The notes beneath the pieces are model-generated. The model was not told the origin of the DNA. It worked only from the letters and a program-made list of their open reading frames with translations, and made no database searches. Made by a program: the position numbers and the translations under genes. This document shows, one piece after another, positions 1 to 5,436 of a stretch of DNA of 6,004 nt. Each line of letters opens with the position of its first letter. Position 1 is the stretch's first letter. The stretch is from assembly GCA_003242205.1 (NCBI GenBank), contig QGUR01000286.1, positions 1-6,004 on the forward strand, read 5' to 3'. This DNA is from Chloroflexota bacterium (GTDB lineage: Bacteria > Chloroflexota > Anaerolineae > Aggregatilineales > Phototrophicaceae).

Positions 1-399
1 CAATCCGATCACGGCCTTGAACGGAACGTAAAACAGGGCCCGCGTGCCGTCTGCGAAACGCATGGTCCACGGCGTGTCGGGCTGATCGGTAACCATGGCA
101 TCAGCTTGAGCCAGCCAGCGCCGCCCACGAACGGGGCCGGTCACAATCAGCGTATCGACGCCGTGTACCTGCCAGACGGTACAGGCACGTGCGCCGTTGA
201 CGCCGGCGGCGGCATACATGCGCTCGTGGTTCTCACGCACCGCTTCCGGGCGGTCGCCAACATTGCCCCCCAGATTGAGCGATGCCCAGGGTTCGCTGCT
301 GACGCCTCCATTGCGCGTGAAGATGCCATGCGCCAACCCTTGCCAGCGCTCAAACTGATAAAACGCGATTTCGCTCCGTGTTATGCGTTTCAAGCGCAA
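1..399 (-). CDS. YfiH/PgeF-type laccase-domain protein, N-terminal part (runs off left edge)
   Basis: This is the first 133 codons of a reading frame that continues beyond base 1. The family (DUF152/Cu-oxidase_4; E. coli YfiH, human LACC1) comprises cytosolic proteins of about 240-270 residues with purine-nucleoside phosphorylase/deaminase or peptidoglycan-editing activity; the older label is polyphenol oxidase. Visible motifs in order are HGIFTRNGG (24-32), SLNLGGNVGD (about 40-49) followed by PEAVRENHER, WQVHG with the conserved His at 79, and QADAMVT (about 98-104). The start is taken as TTG at 399-397, because an in-frame stop lies at 411-409 and AGGA sits 5 bases upstream; TTG at 393-391 is the alternative. 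The family motif ADCxPxLxxD reads ADGTRALFYV here, so the expected catalytic/metal Cys is Gly118. This is either a degenerate protein or sequence error near the edge. The family assignment is firm; the activity is uncertain. Confidence 0.88.
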   Translation of the reverse strand, partial: MRLKRITRSEIAFYQFERWQGLAHGIFTRNGGVSSEPWASLNLGGNVGDRPEAVRENHERMYAAAGVNGARACTVWQVHGVDTLIVTGPVRGRRWLAQADAMVTDQPDTPWTMRFADGTRALFYVPFKAVIGL

Positions 400-447
400 A
401 ATGGTCCTTTACGTAACTTTTCACCTGCTTCGCCGGGATGTTGGCTT

Positions 448-456
448 ATTATAGCA
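448..456 (-). promoter_or_regulatory. Extended -10 promoter for the laccase-domain gene
   Basis: On the minus strand this reads TGCTATAAT, a perfect TATAAT with the extended TGn element. It would start transcription near base 441 and give a leader of roughly 40 bases before the TTG start at 399. No good -35 hexamer is visible at 17-base spacing (GCCATT at 476-471), which is usual for extended -10 promoters. Confidence 0.5.
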
Positions 457-532
457 GGGGCAAAAGTCGAAATGGCCAGTGTTCCCCGTGTTGCGAGGGG
501 GTAGGACTTAGGTGTATACTGCCGAAAAGAGT

Positions 533-557
533 TGTTTGTGAATCGTCGCACGAAACA
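533..557. repeat. Imperfect inverted repeat upstream of the regulator promoter
   Basis: TGTTTGTG (533-540) faces CACGAAACA (549-557), complementary except for one bulged G, with an 8-base centre. It lies 12 bases upstream of the TATAAT at 570-575, across the expected -35 region, so it could be an operator or activator site. The assignment rests on symmetry and position only. Confidence 0.3.
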
Positions 558-569
558 GAATTAACGAAT

Positions 570-575
570 TATAAT
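570..575 (+). promoter_or_regulatory. -10 box for the response regulator / kinase operon
   Basis: A perfect TATAAT lies within an AT-rich patch. No convincing -35 is found at 16-18 bases upstream (the sequence there is CGCACG), which would fit an activator-dependent promoter. The predicted start is near 582, giving an unusually long leader of about 115 bases before the ATG at 698. Confidence 0.4.
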
Positions 576-633
576 CACCCTTGTAACATAGACGGTTTCA
601 TCACGCCTGGGATCAGTGTCGCCGTAATCTGCG

Positions 634-689
634 AAAGGAGAAGAGCGGCTGGATACCACGACGCATTACGATCGGGTCGAAAGAGCCGC
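634..689 (+). promoter_or_regulatory. Displaced Shine-Dalgarno plus leader hairpin before the response regulator
   Basis: AAAGGAG at 634-640 is the best ribosome-binding sequence in the leader, yet it ends 57 bases before the ATG at 698, and the sequence next to that ATG has only a weak AAAGAG. GCGGCT (645-650) can pair with AGCCGC (684-689), with a possible inner CGAC/GTCG stem (659-662/676-679). Folding would leave about 12 unpaired bases between the Shine-Dalgarno and the ATG. This is an inference from complementarity, without an energy calculation. Confidence 0.3.
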
Positions 690-697
690 GTTAATCC

Positions 698-1417
698 ATG
701 AATGATCTCGCGATTACCCGCACTCCAAAGTCGATCTCAGTTCTCATTGTCGACGACCATCCCCTGTTTCGGGATGGCCTGCAAAAGGCGCTTGAATTAG
801 AGGACGATCTTTCGGTTGTCGGGTACGGTCAGGATGGCGAAGAGGCACTGGCAAAAGCGCGCGCCCTGCAGCCCGATGTGGTATTGCTTGACATCAACCT
901 ACCAACGATGAACGGTCTGCAGGTCGCCCGCCAGCTCAAAACCGAACGCCCCAGCATCGGTGTAATCATGCTGACTGCCTATCACGACTCGCAGCAGGTG
1001 CTTCACGCCCTGCGCGCAGGTGCGTCCGCCTACTGCGTGAAAGACATCATGCCAGACAAGCTGATTGAGATCATCCGCGATGTCGCCAACGGCCTGTTTG
1101 TCGTTGACGAAGAACGCATGGACGAACGTGGTCTCAACGCCTGGATCAACGAACATGTGGAGGCGATTGCCGGGAGCTATGCCATCGACCCGAATGAGCA
1201 TTTCGTGCCGCTCAGCCCGCGCGAAATGGAAATTCTCCAGTTTGTGACGCATGGGCTGAGCAACAAGGAAATAGCCACCCGGCTGGGCATCAGCCAGCAG
1301 ACAGTCAAGAATCACATGACCTCTATTCTCAAGAAACTGAATGTGCAGGACCGCACGCAGGCGGCCGTCACCGCGCTTAAACATGGCTGGGTCCGCATTC
1401 AGGATAACTGGCGCTAA
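698..1417 (+). CDS. NarL/LuxR-family DNA-binding response regulator
   Basis: This 239-residue protein has the standard two-domain NarL/FixJ layout and probably acts as a cytosolic transcription factor activated by phosphorylation. The N-terminal receiver (about 13-130) has the acidic pair D19/D20, phospho-acceptor D65 in LLDINLP, switch Thr93 and Lys115. The C-terminal LuxR-type helix-turn-helix (about 171-232) begins LSPREMEILQ and contains GLSNKEIATRLGIS and QTVKNHMTSILKKL, the recognition helix and dimerisation region. The linker between domains is longish, about 40 residues. ATG 698 is the first possible start, because an in-frame TAA lies at 692-694. A DegS-like kinase begins 43 bases after its stop and is its probable partner. 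The position next to cpaB/cpaE/cpaF suggests it controls the Tad-type pilus locus, possibly with autoregulation through the 533-557 repeat; both points are inference. Confidence 0.93.
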   Translation: MNDLAITRTPKSISVLIVDDHPLFRDGLQKALELEDDLSVVGYGQDGEEALAKARALQPDVVLLDINLPTMNGLQVARQLKTERPSIGVIMLTAYHDSQQVLHALRAGASAYCVKDIMPDKLIEIIRDVANGLFVVDEERMDERGLNAWINEHVEAIAGSYAIDPNEHFVPLSPREMEILQFVTHGLSNKEIATRLGISQQTVKNHMTSILKKLNVQDRTQAAVTALKHGWVRIQDNWR

Positions 1418-1422
1418 AAGCA

Positions 1423-1442
1423 TTTATTCATTCGTTTATTCA
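1423..1442 (+). repeat. Short direct repeat in the regulator-kinase gap
   Basis: TTTATTCA occurs at 1423-1430 and again at 1435-1442, 12 bases apart start to start, within the 43-base T-rich spacer between the regulator stop and the kinase start. It may be chance in AT-rich sequence or a modest control element. The kinase ribosome-binding site AGGG (1450-1453) follows it. Confidence 0.3.
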
Positions 1443-1460
1443 CGACCATAGGGCGAGCGA

Positions 1461-2531
1461 ATGGACCGAGACGTCAAAGTCGACCCGCGCGAAGAACTCA
1501 TCGACCTGATCACGGAAGAACTGCGCGGAATCCGTGAAAAGCTAACCGAAATCAAGGTACAGATCGACCAGACGTCGCTTGTGGTTGAGAGGGAACAGAC
1601 CCGTAACGCCGATCTCGCCACCGAGCTGAGAACCATACAGGACAACCTCGAAACCGTCCCGCGCCCGGACATCATAGCCAAATACAATGAGGCGCTGGAA
1701 GCACGCTTCCGTCTGACGACCATGCGCGGCCAACTGGAAAAGTTGCAGACCACGCGCGAGCAACTTGAGCACGAGCAGAACCTGCTGGCCAACCTGCTCA
1801 ATCGGCTGCAGGGCACGCCCGCGTTAACAGTCGCCGAAGAAAGCGCCAGCCCGCAGCCGGCACTCAATATCGTGCGCATCGTCCAGGCGCAGGAAGAAGA
1901 ACGCCAGCGGCTTGCCCGCCAGATGCACGACGGCCCTGCCCAGTCGCTCACGAACTTCATTCTTCAGGCGGAAATCTGCCAGCGGCTGTTCGACCGTAAC
2001 CCGGCGCGCGCTGCCGAGGAACTCAATGAACTTAAAGAGGCAGCGAACGTAACGTTTCAGAAGGTGCGCGAATTCATTTTCGATCTGCGCCCGATGATGC
2101 TCGACGACCTCGGCGTGATCCCCACCGTGCGCCGGTATGCCGACTCGTTCCGTGAAAAGAACGAAATCGATGTGCGCCTCGACATTGTGGGCGAAGAGCG
2201 CCGCCTTGAAACCCACCGCGAGGTGATGCTATTCCGGGCCATTCAGGAGCTGATGGGCCTTGCCAGAGACTATTCGAACCCGTCGCAATTGATCGTCAAG
2301 ATCGATATGTCCGGCCCGCGCATCAAAGCGTCGGTCGAAGATGACGGTCGCGGCTTCGATGTCGAACATGCCTTTAGCGGCGATGATGGCTATCAGGATG
2401 CCCGCGTTCAGGGCCTCATGACGCTCCGGGAGAAATTTGAGCTAGTTAACGGCTCGGTTGTGATTCAGAGCAGTGAGAAAGACGGCACGCTGGTGCGTCT
2501 GGAATTGCCTGCCACCGACCACGCCGGTTGA
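1461..2531 (+). CDS. DegS-like cytosolic sensor histidine kinase (HisKA_3) with altered N-box
   Basis: This 356-residue protein has no membrane segment or signal peptide. Residues about 8-120 are charged and heptad-rich, predicting a long coiled-coil sensor as in DegS. The HisKA_3 dimerisation/phospho-acceptor domain follows (about 137-205), with ERQRLARQMHDG carrying His156, then FDLRPMMLDDLGVIPT, a signature of DegS/NarX-type kinases. The ATPase domain (about 255-350) keeps the G1 box DDGRG (D294-G298) and a G2 box starting GLMTLREKF (from 318). The N-box is abnormal: IQELMGLARDY (261-271) keeps the Glu but has Leu267 where the Mg-binding Asn is expected, and Tyr271 in place of the usual His. 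Activity may therefore be weak or phosphatase-biased. The start ATG has AGGG 7 bases upstream. It probably pairs with the regulator just upstream and forms one operon with it. Confidence 0.92.
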   Translation: MDRDVKVDPREELIDLITEELRGIREKLTEIKVQIDQTSLVVEREQTRNADLATELRTIQDNLETVPRPDIIAKYNEALEARFRLTTMRGQLEKLQTTREQLEHEQNLLANLLNRLQGTPALTVAEESASPQPALNIVRIVQAQEEERQRLARQMHDGPAQSLTNFILQAEICQRLFDRNPARAAEELNELKEAANVTFQKVREFIFDLRPMMLDDLGVIPTVRRYADSFREKNEIDVRLDIVGEERRLETHREVMLFRAIQELMGLARDYSNPSQLIVKIDMSGPRIKASVEDDGRGFDVEHAFSGDDGYQDARVQGLMTLREKFELVNGSVVIQSSEKDGTLVRLELPATDHAG

Positions 2532-2576
2532 CGTTGTTTTTCCCGCCTACATCGAGAAAACCTTAATAACAGTACA

Positions 2577-2604
2577 TTCGGCCTAATTCTCTAAATGGGC
2601 CGAA
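2577..2604. terminator. Hairpin after the kinase gene, possible terminator
   Basis: TTCGGCC (2577-2583) pairs perfectly with GGCCGAA (2598-2604) around a 14-base AT-rich loop. It lies 45 bases past the kinase stop and just upstream of the cpaB promoter candidate, where a boundary is expected. The following bases (ACGTTTAGACTT) are only moderately T-rich, so termination would be inefficient; an operator is the alternative. Confidence 0.35.
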
Positions 2605-2614
2605 ACGTTTAGAC

Positions 2615-2643
2615 TTGCGCGGCGAATTCATTATTACTATAAG
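2615..2643 (+). promoter_or_regulatory. Candidate promoter for cpaB
   Basis: TTGCGC (2615-2620) and TATAAG (2638-2643) are separated by 17 bases. The -10 matches consensus at 5 of 6 positions; the -35 matches at 3 of 6. Transcription would start near 2650, downstream of the 2577-2604 hairpin and about 75 bases before the cpaB ATG, which suggests the pilus genes can be transcribed apart from the two-component pair. Confidence 0.42.
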
Positions 2644-2726
2644 TTTAGCCTTGGTAGCGCCTCGCGCTCGGTCGGCACGACCAGGGGCGTACTGCTAAGG
2701 TTCTGTCTTCTTCATCGGAGGCCCTT

Positions 2727-3866
2727 ATGGGACGTGCCAGACTCCTAATCGTCTTAATTATCTTAATTCTCCTTGTCGCTGTTGTGGTGGCCGTCTTATT
2801 GCCGCAGATGACCCAGCCACCGTCGCCGGCGCAGGCGCCGGCTTCCTCGACCGAAGAGGTCGTGCAAAACCAGGTACAATCCACTCCGCTGCCAACGGCT
2901 ACGCCGCTTGAACTGGTCGAGATTGTCATCGCGCTCCAGGACCTGCCGCGCGGCTTTCGTATTCCGCCCAACGCGGTGACGCTTGGGCCATATCCCGCGG
3001 ATCTCGTGCCGTTTAACGCCATCACGAATCTGGAGGACGTTATCGGCAAGATCGCGCGTACCGACATCTATCGTGAGCAACCCATCCTGTCGAATCTGGT
3101 GGTGGAAGATCTCACCGACATCGCGCGCGTTGGGTCGGATGCGGCGGCCATTCTGCCGAGCAATCTGGTCGCGGTCTCCATCCCGATGGATCGCCTGACC
3201 AGCGTCGCTTATGCGGTTCAGGATGGCGATCGAGTAGACGTCATTCTCTCCATGCTCTTCGTAGACGTCGATGAGGTCTTCCAGAGCGTTGTCCCGAACC
3301 ATCTCACGCTATTCAATCTGACGGAGGAAGGCGAGTACTCGCTGGTGCCTGCTGCGCCCGGCCGGGCGGAGACCACGGCGCTCGGAGCAGCCATTATCAG
3401 CCCGTCGGAAGATCAGCGACCACGGCTTGTCACGCAACGAACCATTCAGGATGCGCTGGTTGTTCACGTCGGCAACTTCCCGCCCGATGGCCGCTTTATC
3501 GGCGTACCGCCGACGCCAACACCGGTTCCGCGCGCCGATGACGAGGATGAGGAAGGGGGCACAGACGCGACGCCCGTACCGACGCCAACGCCTTCCCGCC
3601 CCGACATCATCACGCTAGGCGTACCGCCACAGGATGCGGTTTTCCTGGTGTGGGCGGTCGAGGCAAAACTGCCGCTGACGCTGGCGTTGCGTTCGGCGAC
3701 GGATACATCGAGGGTGCCCACTACTCCGGTAACGCTTGATTACGTCATGAATGAGTTTAACATTACCTTACCTGTCAAACGCCCATTCGCGCTGGAACCC
3801 GCCACCCGCAGCATCCGCCAATTGGTGGCCGGGGAAGAAATTGCGCTCGAAGAAGCTGTCGAGTAA
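2727..3866 (+). CDS. cpaB: CpaB/RcpC-like Tad pilus assembly protein with SAF domain
   Basis: This 379-residue protein is anchored by one N-terminal membrane helix (about 6-25, LLIVLIILILLVAVVVAVLL after MGRAR), with the rest predicted outside. A Pro/Ser/Thr-rich stalk (29-60) leads to an SAF domain (about 63-126) containing ALQDLPRGFRIPPNAV and VIGKIARTDIYREQPI, then an RcpC/CpaB-type domain (about 145-180) with VAVSIPMDRLTSVAYAVQDGDRV split across two strands. A second disordered linker (261-292) has TPTPVP repeats flanking an acidic DDEDEEGG stretch, before a C-terminal beta-rich segment (about 295-365). In diderms CpaB stabilises the secretin; in monoderm Chloroflexota, which lack one, its role is less clear. 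GGAGG lies 5 bases before the ATG, a very good ribosome-binding site. At 379 residues it is longer than typical CpaB (about 260-300), mostly because of the linkers. Confidence 0.85.
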   Translation: MGRARLLIVLIILILLVAVVVAVLLPQMTQPPSPAQAPASSTEEVVQNQVQSTPLPTATPLELVEIVIALQDLPRGFRIPPNAVTLGPYPADLVPFNAITNLEDVIGKIARTDIYREQPILSNLVVEDLTDIARVGSDAAAILPSNLVAVSIPMDRLTSVAYAVQDGDRVDVILSMLFVDVDEVFQSVVPNHLTLFNLTEEGEYSLVPAAPGRAETTALGAAIISPSEDQRPRLVTQRTIQDALVVHVGNFPPDGRFIGVPPTPTPVPRADDEDEEGGTDATPVPTPTPSRPDIITLGVPPQDAVFLVWAVEAKLPLTLALRSATDTSRVPTTPVTLDYVMNEFNITLPVKRPFALEPATRSIRQLVAGEEIALEEAVE

Positions 3867-3880
3867 CCAGATCGCTGTGG

Positions 3881-3925
3881 CTGAGGGGCGCGCTCTCTCG
3901 CAGATCGAAGAAACGTGCCCCTCAG
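3881..3925. terminator. Stable hairpin after cpaB, possible terminator
   Basis: CTGAGGGGCGCG (3881-3892) faces CGTGCCCCTCAG (3914-3925): nine paired bases, one mismatch, then two more, around a 21-base loop, starting 14 bases past the cpaB stop. Only TTT follows directly, and the palindrome GTTTGCAAAC (3925-3934) overlaps its end. It is a fair candidate for an attenuator or 3'-end stabiliser between cpaB and cpaE. Confidence 0.45.
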
Positions 3926-3956
3926 TTTGCAAACGGTATTGTGTTTGACAGGAGCA

Positions 3957-3989
3957 GCGCCCGCTCGGCACGTTTGTCGAACCGGGCGC
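3957..3989. repeat. Inverted repeat upstream of cpaE
   Basis: GCGCCCG (3957-3963) and CGGGCGC (3983-3989) are perfectly complementary around a 19-base centre. The repeat overlaps the -35 region of the cpaE promoter candidate, so it could be an operator, or a second hairpin in read-through RNA from cpaB. Confidence 0.35.
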
Positions 3990-4002
3990 ATCACGGTATG
4001 GT
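3974..4002 (+). promoter_or_regulatory. Candidate promoter for cpaE
   Basis: TTGTCG (3974-3979) and TATGGT (3997-4002) are separated by 17 bases; each matches consensus at 4 of 6 positions. The start would be near 4009, about 24 bases before the ATG at 4033, leaving room for the AGGG element at 4022-4025. A perfect TTGACA at 3944-3949 has no matching -10. Confidence 0.33.
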
Positions 4003-4032
4003 TGAACTAGTAGCAAAAAGCAGGGCGACACG

Positions 4033-5361
4033 ATGAGTCCAGGTAGCGGTGCGGGTAACAACGAAGTCATCACCATCATGCTGGTAGATGACATTCCTGA
4101 AACGCGCGAAAATATCAAGAAACTGCTGGCGTTCGAACCGGACTTTAAAGTCGTCGGCTCGTTTGGCACCGGGCGAGAAGCGGTCGCGCAGGCGCAGGAG
4201 TTGCGCCCTGACATCGTGATCATGGACATCAACATGCCGGATATGGACGGCATTCAGGCCACCAGCGAAATCACCAAAGCGCTGCCGACGGCCGCCGTGA
4301 TCATGATGTCGGTACAAAATGACCCCGACTATCTCCGCAAGGCCATGCTCGCCGGTGCGCGCAACTTCCTTACCAAGCCCATCGACACCGAAGAGCTTTA
4401 CAACACCATCCGTACGGTTTATGCCCGCAACAAGCCGATTGCGGAGCAATACCGCTATCTGGAAGATGGGCGCGCAAGTGATCTGCGTAAGACGATAGGA
4501 ACCGGCGCCGGAGAGGTACGCGCGGGACACGTCATTGTGGTCTATAGCCCGCAGGGTGGCGCAGGCACGACCACCATCGCGACTAACCTGGCCTCCGGCC
4601 TGATGAAAAAGGGGATCAAAGTCCTGCTGATTGACGCCGATACCCAGTTTGGCGATGTCGGCGTTTTCCTGAAGCTGCAGGCTCAATCGACACTGGTCGA
4701 TCTCGTCACGAAAGTCGACGATCTCGATCTGGAATTCATCGAGACAATTCTCACGACCCATGAAAGCGGCTTGAAGGTGTTGCTCGGCCCGCCGCGGCCA
4801 GAACTCTCCGATGAAGTGGAGGCGGACCCGACAGCGCTGGCCCGCGTGGTGGAGCAGATTTCCGGCAACTACGATTTCGTCGTCGTCGATACCAGCTCGC
4901 ACCTCAGTGAGATGCTGCTGTCGGTGATGGATCTGGCCAGCAAGATCGTGCTCGTGGCGACGCCCACGCTTTCGGGTGTGAAGAACGCACGCTTCATGCT
5001 CGAACTGTTTGACCGGCTCAACTATCCGGCCAACAAGACGGCGCTTGTCCTCAACAAGACGGAAGACGACCGTGCGCGTAACCGCACGACCATCCCCAGC
5101 GACATCATCGAGAAACATCTCAAACATCCGATTCAGGCGCGGATTCCAAGCGACGAAAAGACGGTGCTGATGGCAATTAACAGAGGCGTGCCGGTGATCG
5201 CCTCCCGCGACCGCAACAAATCGCCCATCCGCGAACTACAGGAGCTATCGGACCGGCTGTTTGCAGAGCTACTTCAGCCACAACCAGATCTCCTGGTTCC
5301 CGACGAGCAGAAGGAAGCAAAACGGCGTTCAGGATTTGGGTTAAGGTTCGGTAGAGCCTAA
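4033..5361 (+). CDS. cpaE: CpaE/TadZ-like pilus localisation protein with intact N-terminal receiver
   Basis: This 442-residue cytosolic fusion has a receiver domain (about 12-130) and a MinD/ParA-like ATPase-fold domain (about 160-420). The receiver is complete: D19/D20, phospho-acceptor D65 in MDINMP, Ser93 and Lys115 before Pro116. In the ATPase domain the Walker A-like loop reads SPQGGAGTTT (172-181): the MinD signature Lys is Gln174 and the P-loop Lys is Thr179. Walker A' IDADTQFGD (200-208) is typical of CpaE, and VVVDTSSH (283-290) supplies a Walker B Asp286. The C-terminus is basic (EAKRRSGFGLRFGRA). In Tad systems CpaE/TadZ sets the polar or cellular site of pilus assembly and recruits CpaF. 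cpaF starts 75 bases downstream and cpaB lies upstream. ATG 4033 is chosen for its AGGG element and the short lead-in to the receiver. Many CpaE receivers have lost the phospho-Asp, so the intact one here stands out. Confidence 0.92.
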   Translation: MSPGSGAGNNEVITIMLVDDIPETRENIKKLLAFEPDFKVVGSFGTGREAVAQAQELRPDIVIMDINMPDMDGIQATSEITKALPTAAVIMMSVQNDPDYLRKAMLAGARNFLTKPIDTEELYNTIRTVYARNKPIAEQYRYLEDGRASDLRKTIGTGAGEVRAGHVIVVYSPQGGAGTTTIATNLASGLMKKGIKVLLIDADTQFGDVGVFLKLQAQSTLVDLVTKVDDLDLEFIETILTTHESGLKVLLGPPRPELSDEVEADPTALARVVEQISGNYDFVVVDTSSHLSEMLLSVMDLASKIVLVATPTLSGVKNARFMLELFDRLNYPANKTALVLNKTEDDRARNRTTIPSDIIEKHLKHPIQARIPSDEKTVLMAINRGVPVIASRDRNKSPIRELQELSDRLFAELLQPQPDLLVPDEQKEAKRRSGFGLRFGRA

Positions 5362-5436
5362 AGGATGCAGATGTGAAAAATCAAGATATCCTTAATGATG
5401 CAAACCGGCATGCTATAAGTCTAACGGGGATTGCAA

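Larger units (their letters stand above)
400..697. other. Divergent intergenic region
   Basis: This stretch of just under 300 bases separates the leftward laccase-domain gene from the rightward regulator gene. It is AT-richer than the flanking genes and holds an extended -10 on the minus strand, a TATAAT on the plus strand, an imperfect inverted repeat (533-557) and a strong but displaced Shine-Dalgarno sequence (634-640). An open frame at 438-701 gives a low-complexity protein with no recognisable domain, so I read the region as non-coding. Confidence 0.6.

Noticed and set aside
106..504. A 132-codon plus-strand frame at the left end.
   Set aside because: It is antisense to a clearly recognisable laccase-domain protein on the minus strand and shows no domain.
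438..701. An 87-codon plus-strand frame whose stop overlaps the regulator start as ATGA, looking like translational coupling.
   Set aside because: It begins inside the opposite-strand promoter, has no ribosome-binding site at its ATG, and gives a Cys/Arg-rich protein with no recognisable fold. The overlap is probably chance.
2533..2541. A T-rich run right after the kinase stop, as in an intrinsic terminator.
   Set aside because: Only a 4-base stem (ACCG/CGGT) precedes it, inside the coding sequence, and it is too weak to support termination.
3944..3949. A perfect TTGACA upstream of cpaE.
   Set aside because: No -10-like hexamer occurs 15-19 bases downstream; that region is GC-rich (GGCACG).
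3991..5127. A 378-codon minus-strand frame antisense to cpaE.
   Set aside because: It mirrors the strong codon bias of cpaE. The plus strand carries complete receiver and CpaE motifs, while the antisense protein has none.
5411..5419. TGCTATAAG, an extended -10-like element just before cpaF.
   Set aside because: Transcription would start near 5426, at the cpaF ribosome-binding site itself, leaving an almost absent leader. Co-transcription with cpaE is simpler.
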